From NCBI RefSeq assembly GCF_014873875.1, contig NZ_JADBEM010000001.1, forward strand, positions 3,348,001 to 3,412,000: DNA of 64,000 nt. Reading direction: 5' to 3'. The first letter of the stretch is position 1. The number at the start of each line of letters is the position of its first letter. This DNA comes from Actinopolymorpha pittospori. GTDB lineage: Bacteria; Actinomycetota; Actinomycetes; Propionibacteriales; Actinopolymorphaceae. Shown in pieces: positions 16,256 through 25,759 of the stretch. The notes under the pieces are model-generated. The model worked only from the letters and a program-made list of their open reading frames with translations, searched no databases and had not been told where the DNA came from. The translations under genes and the position numbers were made by a program.

Positions 16256-16924
16256 GTGCTGGTGACGTCCAGGTCGGCGGCTGAGTACCACGCGATGTTC
16301 GACCTCGCCCCGGAGGAGCTCGCCGGTGCGCGGGTCCTCGACTGCTGTGCGGGCGGGTCGAGCTTCACCGCCGAGACGCCGACGTTCGTCGTCGCCGCCG
16401 ATCCGGCCTATGCCGCCGGCCGCTCCGTGCTGGCGGCCGCCGCACACCAGGGCAGGGTCGATGGCGACCGCATGATCGAGGACAATGCCGACCGGTTCGA
16501 GTGGACGTGGTACGGCACCCGCTCCCGCCGTACGGCCATGCGGGTGGGCGCGGTCGAGCGGTTCGTCGCGGATCTGGGTGCTCGACCGTCCCGATACGTC
16601 GCGGCCGCGCTGCCGGATCTGCCCTTCGCGGACGACAGCTTCGACCTCGTGCTGTGTTCGCACCTGCTGTTCACCTGGGCGAACCAGTTCGACCAGCGGT
16701 GGCATCGACGGGCTGTGCTGGAGATGGCGCGGGTCGCCCGACGGGAGGTACGCGTCTTCCCGCTCGTCCTGCAGGGGACGGGCGAACCGGTGCCGTTCCT
16801 GCCGGCGCTGTGTGAGGAGCTGGAGGCGGCCGGCCACCGCACCGAGCAGCGGAAGGTGCCCTACCGCTTCCAGCGCGGCGCGAACCACATGCTCATCGTG
16901 GCGGGGTCGTCAGCCCGTGTGTGA
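16256..16924 (+). CDS. SAM-dependent methyltransferase domain protein
   Basis: The GTG at 16256 is preceded by GGGGAGG, giving a 222-residue protein. Motif I is present in altered form as 'RVLDCCAGGSSFTAE', followed by 'VVAADPAY', then 'LPFADDSFDLVLCSHLLF' as motif IV/post-I and 'LEMARVARREVRVFPL'. The double Cys in motif I is unusual but keeps the G-x-G spacing. It is divergent from the PP2C-like gene, with a 129-base gap between them. The substrate is unknown. The family often includes small, single-domain actinomycete methyltransferases with no known function. Confidence 0.8.
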   Translation: MLVTSRSAAEYHAMFDLAPEELAGARVLDCCAGGSSFTAETPTFVVAADPAYAAGRSVLAAAAHQGRVDGDRMIEDNADRFEWTWYGTRSRRTAMRVGAVERFVADLGARPSRYVAAALPDLPFADDSFDLVLCSHLLFTWANQFDQRWHRRAVLEMARVARREVRVFPLVLQGTGEPVPFLPALCEELEAAGHRTEQRKVPYRFQRGANHMLIVAGSSARV

Positions 16925-16939
16925 ACGGCTCCGCCGTGG

Positions 16940-17368
16940 TCAGCGGATCCTGGCTCCGTACACGTGATCGACCGTCATCGTCATCAGGACCCGGCGGTCG
17001 GCCACCATCACCGACCGGTACTCGTCCCAGTCCGGGTGCTCCCCGGCGGCGAGCCGGTAGTAACGCACCAGTGCCTCGACCTCCGGACCGTGGGGATCGG
17101 TTCCCGGCCCGGTGAGGGTCACCGCGCCCTCGGCCGTGGCCCACGCCCAGCCGTCGGGGCTGGTGACCTCCAGCGCGGCTCGTGGGTCCCGACGCAGGTT
17201 GGCCGTCTTGGCTCGTCCCTCGGTCATCGACACGTGGATCACACCGGCTTCCTGGTCGTAGAAGGGCGTGACGGGGGAGAGCTGGGGAAGGCCGTCCGAC
17301 TTGATCGTCGCGAGGACGCCGAGTCGACTCTCCGTGAGCAGCGTGTACGGATCGAAGGTGCTCGTCAT
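16940..17368 (-). CDS. PPOX-class flavin/F420-binding oxidoreductase
   Basis: The ATG at 17368 is preceded by AGGAGA. The product has 142 residues with the split-barrel flavin reductase fold signature. 'SRLGVLATIKSDGLPQLSPVTPFYD' (shown in two parts: 'SRLGVLATIKSDG' and 'LPQLSPVTPFYD') opens it, then 'RAKTANLRRDPRAALEVTSP', and it closes with 'VDHVYGARIR'. This is the layout of actinobacterial PPOX-class F420-dependent proteins that reduce small molecules. Cofactor choice between F420 and FMN cannot be fixed from sequence. The gene is convergent with the methyltransferase, 15 bases apart. Confidence 0.88.
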   Translation of the reverse strand: MTSTFDPYTLLTESRLGVLATIKSDGLPQLSPVTPFYDQEAGVIHVSMTEGRAKTANLRRDPRAALEVTSPDGWAWATAEGAVTLTGPGTDPHGPEVEALVRYYRLAAGEHPDWDEYRSVMVADRRVLMTMTVDHVYGARIR

Positions 17369-17496
17369 GGTCGCTCTCCTGAGGAGTAGTGGGGACCGCT
17401 CGGTCATCGCTGTCATGGCAATCCTCGGCCCTCACACTGATGTGAGGGTCAAGGAGGGCACCGAGGTGTGATTCGTCACCCACCACGAAGCGATGG

Positions 17497-17973
17497 TCAC
17501 GCGCCCTGCGGGCGTCGTTTCTGGCCGGCCTTCAGTAGCCGGACAGTTTCGGCGATCCGGCGTGCCCTCTCCTCGGGCCGTCGCTTGGTGGCGTTGATCC
17601 ACGTCAGGTAGCCCTTGCGGTAGAACTGCGCGAGCGAGTCGAAGAACGCGCCCGCCTCAGGCTCCGCCCCGAGCGCAGCGGCGACGTCGGGGTCGAGATC
17701 GGCGCGTTGGGGACCTTCCGCCGACAGGACGACCTTCACTTCGCTGCCGACCTCGACCGGGCGGTCTCGCTGCCAGGAGGGGCCGAGCGCGATGCCCGGG
17801 CCGTCCTCGAACTGCTCGACGACCGCGCGGACCTTGCATCCGTCGACCGTCCCGCTGACGTGGTGACGTTGCTTGTGGCCCCACACCTGGTCAGGATCGA
17901 AGGGCAGCGCGATGACCGCCCGCCCCCGGCTCCCCTCAGTGACGGCCGCGGTGAAACGCATGGAATCCGCCAT
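17497..17973 (-). CDS. YdeI/OmpD-associated family protein with DUF1905 domain
   Basis: The product has 158 residues from ATG 17973 (GAGGAT upstream). The N-terminal half is a DUF1905-type small barrel ('AVIALPFDPDQVWGHKQRHH', 'VSGTVDGCKVRAVVEQF', 'ALGPSWQRD'). The C-terminal half is the YdeI-like helical region 'FFDSLAQFYRKGYLTWINAT' followed by 'RRPEERARRIAETVRLLK'. The family is often annotated as bacteriocin-protection or OmpD-associated, but its biochemical role is not established. It stands alone between argS and the PPOX gene, on the same strand as both. Confidence 0.88.
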   Translation of the reverse strand: MADSMRFTAAVTEGSRGRAVIALPFDPDQVWGHKQRHHVSGTVDGCKVRAVVEQFEDGPGIALGPSWQRDRPVEVGSEVKVVLSAEGPQRADLDPDVAAALGAEPEAGAFFDSLAQFYRKGYLTWINATKRRPEERARRIAETVRLLKAGQKRRPQGA

Positions 17974-18037
17974 ACGAGCATCCTCGCACGGCATCCCGCG
18001 AGGTCAGGCCCCTTCTGCGGCTCGTGACCCCGAGGCC

Positions 18038-19717
18038 TCACATCCGCTCTGGTGCGGACACCCCGAGGAGTTCGAGCCCGTTGGCCAGGACCGTCCGCGT
18101 CGCGGTGACGAGCACCAGGCGCGCCCGATGCAGGTCGGACGGCTCCTCGTCGTCCTGCGGTAGCACCCGGCAGACGTCGTAGAACTTGTGGAACGCGGAC
18201 GCGGCGTCCTCGAGGTAGCGGGCCACCCGGTGCGGCTCGCGCAGTTGGGCCGCGGTGCCCACGACCCGTGGGAACTCCGCGAGCGTCCGCACCAGCTCAC
18301 CTTCCTTCTCGTGCGACAGCAACGACGGGTCGAAGCCGTCGAGAAGGCTGGTGGGTGAGCCGGCCGAGACGGCGAGGTCCGCCGCGTTACGCAGGATCGA
18401 GGAGAGCCGGGCGTGTGCGTACTGCACGTAGTAGACCGGGTTGTCGTTGGTCTGCCTGGCCCACAGGTCCAGGTCGATGTCGATCGTGCTGTCGCAGGTG
18501 TAGCGGGCCAGTGCGTAGCGTGCCGCGTCCACACCGATCGAGCCGACGAGGTCCTCCAGCGTGATCACGGTGCCGGCGCGCTTCGACATCCGCAGCGGCT
18601 GCCCGCTGGAGATGAGGTTGACCATCTGACCGATCAGGATCTCGAGGTTGACGCCGGGGGTGTCCCCGAACGCGGCGCACATGGCGTTCATCCGCCCGAC
18701 GTACCCGTGGTGGTCCGCACCCAGCATGATCAGGCAGCGGTCGAAGCCGCGTTCACGCTTGTCGAGGTAGTAGGCGAGGTCGCCTGAGATGTAGGCGCCG
18801 TTGCCGTCGGACTTGATGATCACCCGGTCCTTGTCGTCGCCGTACTTCTCGGTACGCAACCACAGCGCGCCGTCCTGCTCGTAGGTGTTGCCCATGGCGG
18901 AGAGCCGGCTGATGGCTCGCTCGACGGCGCCGGACTCGTGCAGGTTGTTCTCGTGGAAGTAGACGTCGAAGTCGACACCGAAGTCGTGGAGGGCCTTCTT
19001 GATCTCGGTGAACATGAGGTTCACCCCATGGGACCGGAAGACCTCCTGGGCCTCGTCGTCGGGCCGGGCCAGGACGTCGGGGTATTCGGCGAGAACCTGC
19101 TGGGCGATGTCGACGATGTACTGGCCCGCGTAGCCGTCCTCGGGCGTCGTGGCTCCGCGAGCACTGGCGAGCAGCGAGCGAGTGAACCGGTCGATCTGCG
19201 CGCCGTGGTCGTTGAAGTAGTACTCGCGCGTGACGTCCGCGCCGCTGAAGGAGAAGATCCGCCCGAGGGCGTCACCGACGGCGGCCCACCGGGTGCCGCC
19301 GATGTGGATCGGCCCGGTCGGGTTGGCGGAGACGAACTCGAGGTTGATCTTCTCACCCGCGAACAGGTCGTTGCGGCCGTACGACGAACCCGCCGAGACG
19401 ACGTCCGCGGCGACGCTGCCCTGCGCCCCGGCGTCCATCCGAATGTTGAGGAACCCCGGACCCGCGATCTCGACGGACGCGATACCAGCCGTCTCCCGGA
19501 GTCGCTCCGCGAGCAGCGTCGCGAGGGCACGCGGCGGCATCCCTGCCTTCTTGGCGAGCTGGAGCGCGACGTTGGTGGCGTAGTCGCCGTGGTCGCGCAC
19601 CTTGGGACGCTCGATGACGACCTGAGCTGGCACACCGTCGGGGAGGGACACCGCACCGTCGACGGTCATGGTTGTCAACGCGTCGACGATCGCGGCCGAG
19701 AGCTGTTCGGAGGTCAC
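18038..19717 (-). CDS. argS: Arginyl-tRNA synthetase
   Basis: This is a 559-residue class I aminoacyl-tRNA synthetase that charges tRNA-Arg in the cytoplasm. The HIGH signature appears as '[19 protein letters not shown]' and the KMSKS loop as '[17 protein letters not shown]', both normal for actinobacterial ArgS. The N-terminal tRNA D-loop recognition domain begins with '[20 protein letters not shown]', and the C-terminal anticodon-binding domain ends '[15 protein letters not shown]'. Length is typical. The start is GTG at 19717 with no clear Shine-Dalgarno sequence, so it may be leaderless. This is the one clear essential housekeeping gene of the window. Confidence 0.97.
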   Translation of the reverse strand: MTSEQLSAAIVDALTTMTVDGAVSLPDGVPAQVVIERPKVRDHGDYATNVALQLAKKAGMPPRALATLLAERLRETAGIASVEIAGPGFLNIRMDAGAQGSVAADVVSAGSSYGRNDLFAGEKINLEFVSANPTGPIHIGGTRWAAVGDALGRIFSFSGADVTREYYFNDHGAQIDRFTRSLLASARGATTPEDGYAGQYIVDIAQQVLAEYPDVLARPDDEAQEVFRSHGVNLMFTEIKKALHDFGVDFDVYFHENNLHESGAVERAISRLSAMGNTYEQDGALWLRTEKYGDDKDRVIIKSDGNGAYISGDLAYYLDKRERGFDRCLIMLGADHHGYVGRMNAMCAAFGDTPGVNLEILIGQMVNLISSGQPLRMSKRAGTVITLEDLVGSIGVDAARYALARYTCDSTIDIDLDLWARQTNDNPVYYVQYAHARLSSILRNAADLAVSAGSPTSLLDGFDPSLLSHEKEGELVRTLAEFPRVVGTAAQLREPHRVARYLEDAASAFHKFYDVCRVLPQDDEEPSDLHRARLVLVTATRTVLANGLELLGVSAPERM

Positions 19718-19799
19718 CGGAGGAGCGTATCGGCGCCGCGTCCGCCGCGGGCAAGGTAGTTTCGCGGCGCTACCGACGGAGGCGGTCTCCGGCTTCCGG

Positions 19800-20369
19800 C
19801 TAGGGCGGAAGATGGGCCTGTCCGGCCTCGACGATGCGGTAGGTCAGGTCGAGAAGTGGTCCGTCAGGTTCGTCCAGCGGGATGCTCACTCGGTAGGTGC
19901 CCGGTGTGACCTGGCCGGCCTCGGTGCTCGGGTAGAGCCGCACCTGGACGGTGGAGTCCTGACCGGCACCGATGGCGGTGACCGGCGACACGGCGCTGCA
20001 CGGGTCGGCGTCGATCTGCTCCCCGTCGACGGTCCAACCCTGCCCGCACATCCCGGTCACGCCCAACTCCGCGCCACCGTTGACGCGGGTGGCCCTGCCC
20101 TCGAACTGGACCAGACCCCGCGTCGACACGACCTCGTCCGCCTCCAGACGAACCAGCGAGGTGAGCATCTCGCCTGGGCGCAGGGTTCCAGCGGGAAGCG
20201 GCGTCGCGGCTACGCCATCCATGCCACGGACCACCGCCGACTCGAACAGCACGTCCAGGCCGGTCCGGTCCGGCGCCGCGACCGAGCGGTCGGCGCCGCA
20301 TCCGAACGCGGCGGGGAACGCGGTGAGGACAAGCCCCATGGCGATGTGCGTGTATCGGACCCTCGACAT
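19800..20369 (-). CDS. Putative lipoprotein of unknown function
   Basis: The product has 189 residues. A short positive N-terminus, a hydrophobic stretch and a lipobox 'FPAAFGC' place the lipidated Cys at residue 24, so the protein should be anchored outside the membrane. The mature part has no recognised domain. It looks beta-rich, with four Cys residues after the lipobox Cys, two of them in 'GMCGQGW' and 'DADPCSAV', which could form a disulfide. It ends 82 bases from the start of argS on the same strand. Function unknown. Confidence 0.7.
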   Translation of the reverse strand: MSRVRYTHIAMGLVLTAFPAAFGCGADRSVAAPDRTGLDVLFESAVVRGMDGVAATPLPAGTLRPGEMLTSLVRLEADEVVSTRGLVQFEGRATRVNGGAELGVTGMCGQGWTVDGEQIDADPCSAVSPVTAIGAGQDSTVQVRLYPSTEAGQVTPGTYRVSIPLDEPDGPLLDLTYRIVEAGQAHLPP

Positions 20370-20400
20370 GAGGCACCAGTCCCACTGCTCGCCGACGCGT

Positions 20401-20730
20401 TTACCCCGAGACGTCGCAGACGCAGAACAGGTTGCCCTCGGTGTCGGCCAGGACGACGTGAGCGGCGTCGTCCGGAAGGGGCCAGTCCACCCGCCTGGCG
20501 CCGAGCGAGACGAGTCTCTCGACCTCCGTCCTCAGCGCTTCCTCGCCTTCCACCCACAGGTCGAGATGTGTCCTGTCACCCTCGTCGAGATGAAGGCGCG
20601 GACCCTCGCCGCTCGCCGGTCGGAGGAACGCCGGATCGCCGGGGGCGACGTAACCAAGCGCCTTCTTCCAGAACTCCGCAGCTCTGTTGATGTCCGACAC
20701 GTTCAGTACGGTCGATCCGAGCGTCACCAT
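20401..20730 (-). CDS. VOC-superfamily (glyoxalase/bleomycin-resistance-like) protein
   Basis: This is a single 109-residue vicinal-oxygen-chelate domain protein. The ATG at 20730 is preferred to the TTG just before it, with GAGGAG upstream. Features are 'LGSTVLNVSDINRAAEFWKKALGY' (given as 'LGSTVLNVSDINRAAEFW' and 'KKALGY'), 'HLDLWVEG' and the closing 'VVLADTEGNLFCV'. Such one-domain VOC proteins dimerise to bind metal and a small ligand. Many are annotated as glyoxalase- or resistance-like without a known substrate. It lies 31 bases upstream of the lipoprotein gene. Confidence 0.87.
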   Translation of the reverse strand: MVTLGSTVLNVSDINRAAEFWKKALGYVAPGDPAFLRPASGEGPRLHLDEGDRTHLDLWVEGEEALRTEVERLVSLGARRVDWPLPDDAAHVVLADTEGNLFCVCDVSG

Positions 20731-20873
20731 CAATGGTCTCCTCGACTTCGGCGTCGTTCCTCAACTGCCAGGTGGCCTTACCTCGTAGGCCCGGAACAAC
20801 CAGAATGGCAGCCGAACAGGACACCTTCTGTCTTGTACGTCCAGGAGATTCGCCGCCGAGGAGGAACGCCGCT

Positions 20874-21629
20874 CTAGGGTGCGCGGCGGGCGACGACTCG
20901 GGAGAGGCCCAGCGTGCGGCCGGCGTCGGTGCGAAGCATCTGAGCCTCCCATCCCTCTGCGCCGTTCTCGCGGTCACACACTTCGTTCCACCGCAGCCAG
21001 TCTCGCCAACCGTCCGGCACTCGATCGGCGATCTCGACGGTGACCAGGCCGGTCTTCTCCCAGTGCCGGCGCCACCAGGCCGGGCTGTGCCAGGCGCAGA
21101 AGTCCCACTTCCATTGGGGTTCCAGGTGGGGTGGGGGAAGCGTCTCGTACTCCTCGGCGAGACCGGGCTGAACGATGCCGATCTGTCCGCCGGGTTTCAC
21201 GAAGCGCGAGTAGTAGCCGAGGTAGAGGTCGTCGGTGCCGAAGTAGTGGTAGGCGCCGATGCTGATGAGCGCGTCGAAGAAGCCCTCCGCGAAGGGCAGC
21301 GCGTGCGCTTCGGCGTAGATCGGGTGAACCTGCTCTTCCACGTGTGCCTCGGCCACGCGGCGCAGGTTCTCATCAGGCTTGACCCACAGGTCAGTGGCCC
21401 ACACCTCGACGCCGAACTCCTTGGCCAGGAAGATCGAGCTCAAAGCTGTGCCACAGCCCATGTCGAGTATGCGCATGCCGGCCTCGAGTGGCATGACATC
21501 GGTCAACGCCTCCGCCTGCCACAGCGGGTTCGGCCCCATCGCCCCGTCGACCATCCAGCGGCCCGAGTATCGGGCGGACCGGGGATAGCGTGCGTTTCTC
21601 AGCGCCAGATCGAGTTCGTCGTCATCCAC
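20874..21629 (-). CDS. Class I SAM-dependent methyltransferase
   Basis: From GTG 21629 the product has 251 residues beginning 'VDDDELDLALRNARYPRSAR', which fits the family start. A TTG at 21665 would add 12 residues but has no better ribosome site. Motif I is 'MRILDMGCGTALSSIFLA', with 'VWATDLWV', 'LPFAEGFFDALISIGAYHYFG' (split: 'LPFAEGFFDA', 'LISIGAYHYFG') and 'FVKPGGQIGIVQPG'. The Trp-rich block 'CAWHSPAWWRRHWEKTGLV' is typical of a group of small-molecule methyltransferases in Gram-positive bacteria. Substrate unknown. It is divergent from the GH92 gene. Confidence 0.83.
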   Translation of the reverse strand: MDDDELDLALRNARYPRSARYSGRWMVDGAMGPNPLWQAEALTDVMPLEAGMRILDMGCGTALSSIFLAKEFGVEVWATDLWVKPDENLRRVAEAHVEEQVHPIYAEAHALPFAEGFFDALISIGAYHYFGTDDLYLGYYSRFVKPGGQIGIVQPGLAEEYETLPPPHLEPQWKWDFCAWHSPAWWRRHWEKTGLVTVEIADRVPDGWRDWLRWNEVCDRENGAEGWEAQMLRTDAGRTLGLSRVVARRAP

Positions 21630-21903
21630 GAGACCGGAGTATCGAGAGTACGTCCAGCAAGGCAACTGGTTAGTTCGCAGGGACGCGTGCCACCGAGCCG
21701 GGCCAGTTCCGGTCGAAGCGCCGGTACGACCTGACGTCCACGCCCACGTCTCTTGTACCGTCGACGATCACCGCGCGTACGTTGTCGATAACAAATCCAT
21801 GATGTCGGCGCCTTCGCGTTCGGCCTCTGCTGCGATCTCGCGGTGGCGATCTTCCTGACCGTCCAGCGTTTCGAGTCTCCAGCCGTGGCCGGCTGAGGGG
21901 AGC
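21630..21903. other. Divergent intergenic region before the GH92 gene
   Basis: No intact gene is seen in these bases. It must hold the promoters of the methyltransferase (-) and the GH92 gene (+). The GH92 ribosome site GAGGGGAG lies at 21895-21902. An imperfect palindrome TTGTCGATAACAA (21782-21794) could be a regulator site. A minus-strand frame ending at 21768 reads a sensible-looking helical peptide 'QEDRHREIAAEAEREGADI' but lacks a plausible start, so at most it is a gene remnant. Confidence 0.4.
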
Positions 21904-23555
21904 GTGGCAGGCGTCATGACCAGGGCGAAGATGGTTCGGCGGTTGGTGGCGATGGCTGCGGCCGTCGCGATGCTGAGCGGCGTGGGCATGGTCGGCGGGG
22001 GCGATGAGGGGAACGCGGCGCAGGCTGCCCCCTACGACAATGCCAGCGACAACCGCGGCGACCGCGACTACGTGAGTCTCGTCGATCCCTGGGTGGAAGC
22101 CGACATCGCCCGCTACTTCTTCTTCCAGTCCGCGAGCAACCCGTTCGGCTTCGTGAAGCTACGTCCGGACACGAGTACGCATTCCAGTGGCGGCACCGGA
22201 TACCGGACGACCGAGAACGACGTCAAAGGCTTCAGCCACATCCACGACTGGCAGTTCTCCGGTGTCCAGATGATGCCCACCTCGGGTTCGAGTGTCCCGA
22301 AGACCGAAGGGGACACCGGATGGCAGTCCCATGTGGAGCATGACGAGAGCGAGGTCGCCGAGCCCGGCTACCACAAGCTGCACCTCGACCGCTACGACAT
22401 CACCGCCGAGCTGACCGTCACCGATCGGGTCGGGCTGCACCGTTACACCTACGGCCGCGCGGGACAGAGCGAGATCATCGTCAACCTCGGCGGCACCCTG
22501 GGCGAGGCGGTGATGAAGGACGCCCAGGTGACGAAGGTCAGCGACCGCGAGATCGAGGGATACGTCAACCAGCATGGCGGTGCGTACGCCGACCACGACA
22601 CCAGGCTCTTCTTCGTGGTGCGCTTCGACCGGCCCTTCGACTCGATGCACGGTTGGGCGAACGGCGCGCTGGCGCGCGGCGGTGCGGCGGTCGACGAGCT
22701 CGCCGGCGACAACATGGGTGTGTACGTCCGTTACAACCACCTCGACGCCGGCGATGTCGTCCAGACGAAGGTGGGCCTGTCGCTGACCGGCACCCAGGGT
22801 GCGCGGAGGAACATCGACGCCGAACTCCGGGTTGGTCCTTCGACGACGTCAGGGCCGCGTCCCAACGGCACTGGAACGACATGCTCGGGCGGATCGATGT
22901 TCGTGGCGGGACGCGTCAGCAGCAGGTGAAGTTCTACACCGACCTGTTCCACGTGCTGTGCGGGCGCAGTGTGGTCAGCGACGTCGACGGAAAGTACCTG
23001 GACGACACGTGGAACCACAACACGGTCAAGCAGATCCCGCTGGACGAACGCGGCCGGTCGACGTTCGCGATGTACAACTACGACGCGCTCTGGCTCACGC
23101 AGTGGAACGTCAACTCGATCCTGGGCCTGGCCTACCCCGAGATCTACAGCAGCTTCGTCCAGTCACAGTTGCAGATGTACAAGGACGGCGGCCTGCTCCC
23201 GCGTGGACCGATCGCGGGTAACGACTCCCTGATCATGACCGGATCGCCGGTCACGTCGTTCATCGCCGGCGCGTGGAACAAGGGAATCCGCGACTTCGAT
23301 CCGGACCTCGCCTACGAGGCGATGCTCGACGCCCAGTCGGTCGGAGGCCTCTTCGACAAGGGCGCCCTGGAGTACAAGGGGTGGAGCGGCTCCGGCGGTG
23401 TCCGGTCCTACCTGGACAACGGCTACGTGGCGTACCGGCCAGGCGGCGGCCTGAACTGCGGAGCGGGGCAGACCCTCGAGTACGCCTTCCAGGACTGGAC
23501 GCTGGCCCAGTTCGCCAGAGGGTTGGACAAGAAGGGCGTCAACATCGCACAGTAC

Positions 23556-23960
23556 GCGCGGGTGGAGGCGTCCTCGGCCGCGAGCGGTGCGCAGTGGGCC
23601 CCCGAGCACGCGGTCGACGGACGGCCGATCCGCTCCGGCGGCGCGTCCGGGGAGGACGTCGGATGGGCGTCCGCGGCCGAACAACGGCCCTGGATCAAGC
23701 TGAGCTGGGATCGGCCGAGGACGATCCGGACGGTGGTGCTGAGCGACCGGGCCGGACCGACCTCCAACGTCGGCAGCGGACGGTTGACCTTCAGCGACGG
23801 GACCTCGGTCGACGTCAGCGGCGTGCCCGTCGACGGCACCCGCAAGGTGGTCGACGTCGGCGCGAGGAAAGCCACCTGGGTCAGGTTCGAGGGCACCGGC
23901 GGAAGCGGCGACGATGGTGCCGGTGTTGCCGGTGTGGGGCTGAACGACATCGAGGTGTGG
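23556..23960 (+). other. Discoidin (F5/8 type C)-like domain inserted in the GH92 catalytic domain
   Basis: Between the GH92 segments 'ARGLDKKGVNIAQY' and 'YEYLLDRSRNWRNLYDP' the frame codes for about 135 residues of galactose-binding-like beta-sandwich: 'ARVEASSAASGAQWAPEHAV', 'AEQRPWIKLSWDRPRTIRTV', 'GSGRLTFSDGTSVDVSG'. The same family of domain recurs at the C-terminus. Insertion inside the helical barrel, rather than at an end, is clear from the flanking GH92 sequence. Confidence 0.75.
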
Positions 23961-24800
23961 GACGACACCGACGCGTACGAATATCTCCTCGACAGGTCAC
24001 GCAACTGGCGCAACCTGTACGACCCGTCGACCGGGTTCATCCGACCACGGCACGAGGACGGCACGTTCCTCGAGGACTTCGACCCCCTCAGCCCGAGCGA
24101 CTTCGTCGAGTCGAACTCCTGGCAGGCCACGTGGTTCACGTCGCACGACGTGATGGGGCTCGCCAACCTGATGGGCGGTGAGGCCGCCTACGCCGACCGG
24201 CTCAACTACGCGTTCGAGCGGGCGAGGGACTCCAACTTCATCGGCGTCTACGGCGAGGGCTACGTGAGTTACGGAAACCAGCCCGGGCTCCAGGTCGCCC
24301 ACCTCTTCAACTACGTCGGCAAGCCGTGGTTGACGCAGTACTGGGTACGCCAGGTCAAGGAGCGGACGTACGGCTCGATCTCCACAACCGACGGGTACGG
24401 CCATCACGACGAGGACCAGGGGCAGATGGGAGCGACCAGTGCCCTGATGGCGATGGGACTCTTCGAGGTCACCGGTGGTGGCGCGTCGCGGCCTGTCTAC
24501 GACATCACCTCGCCGGTGTTCGACGCGATCACCATCACGCTCAACCAGGACTACTACGAGGGAAAGACGTTCCGGATCCTCACGCACCACAACTCCGCAC
24601 GCAACGTCTACATCCAACGCGCCAACCTCGACGGCAGGCGACTCGACAACGCGTGGTTCCGCCACGACCAGCTCGCGGACGGCGGCACGCTCGAGCTGTG
24701 GATGGGGGACCGGCCCAACACCCGCTGGGGAACCAAGGAGCCGCCTCCGTCGGAGTCCGCGTCGCAGGGGAAGAAACCGGTCTACGCGAAGGAGATCGGG

Positions 24801-25759
24801 ATCACCGGCCCCGACCGGATCGAGGAGCCCTACGGCTCGGCGCGTTTCGAGGCGACGTTCACGCCGGAGAACACCACCTGGCAACGTGCGTTCTGGTCGG
24901 TGTCCGACCCGGACGGCTCGCCGACCGACAAGGCCGTGATCAACGACGACGGCGTCCTGACGGTCAACCGACGTGAGGGCGACGTCGTGGTGACGGCGAC
25001 GAACTCCGACTCCGGTCCCACCGTCCGGGCGCGCAGGACGGTCACCCTCGACCTCGACGTCGCGCTGCTGCGCGGCAACGCGGCCCGCTGGCCGGGCGCG
25101 CGTGCCACGGCCTCCTCGGAGTACAGCGACGGCTACCGCGCCGACAAGGTACGAGCGGTGTCATCGGCTCGAAGGACGGCGGCGACTGGGCCTCGCGCGG
25201 CGAACGCACTCCGTGGGTGCAGCTTGATTTCGACAGCCCGATCAGGGCGGACCGGATCGTGCTGTACGACCGACCAGGTGACGACGACTCCAACGGCGGC
25301 ACGCTGAGCTTCAGCGACGGCAGCACCGTGGAGGTACGCGATCTTCCTCGCAACGGCGGCGCGAGGACACTGACCTTCCCGATGAAGACGTTCGACCGGG
25401 TGCGGTTCCAGGTCGCGGGTGGCACCGGGCTCAACCCTGGTCTGTCGGAGTTCGAGGTGTACGCGGTGCCGTCGGCTCCCGAGGCTCCCACGGACGTGAG
25501 CGTGGTCAGGGACGGCGACGAGGCGACCGTCTCGTGGAAGCCACCCACCTTCGACGGTGGTGCGCCGCTCACCGGGTACGTCGTGACCGCCCGTCGTGAC
25601 GGCGTACCGGAGAAGACGGTCGAGGTCGACGAGAACACCACCGAAGCGGTGCTCGACGGGCTCTCCGCCGCGCAGTCCTATGACTTCACCGTGGCGGCGC
25701 GGAACCTCATCGGGACCGGTCCGGGGATGGGCGAGCCGGTCCTGGCGACGGGGCTCGCG
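24801..25759 (+). repeat. Ig-like/discoidin/FN3 module, copy 1
   Basis: The first of three protein-level copies of a roughly 320-residue module. It holds an Ig-like (Big2-type) domain starting 'ITGPDRIEEPYGSARFEATF', a discoidin domain starting 'LLRGNAARWPGARATASS', and a fibronectin type III domain starting 'APEAPTDVSVVRDGDEATVS'. It contains the second frameshift of the GH92 gene. Confidence 0.85.

Noticed and set aside
17497..17515. GC-rich hairpin (CGCCC-TGC-GGGCG)
   Set aside because: It lies inside the last codons of the YdeI-like gene and is short. Not supported as a terminator.
21768..21989. 73-codon minus-strand frame before the GH92 gene
   Set aside because: Part of it reads like a helical peptide, but it overlaps the GH92 signal peptide and has no ribosome site. 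Kept only as a possible remnant.
22653..22830. Separate plus-strand gene start for the central GH92 segment
   Set aside because: Sequence before 'TPGWSFDDV' in this frame is not GH92-like, so the segment is a frameshifted continuation, not its own gene.
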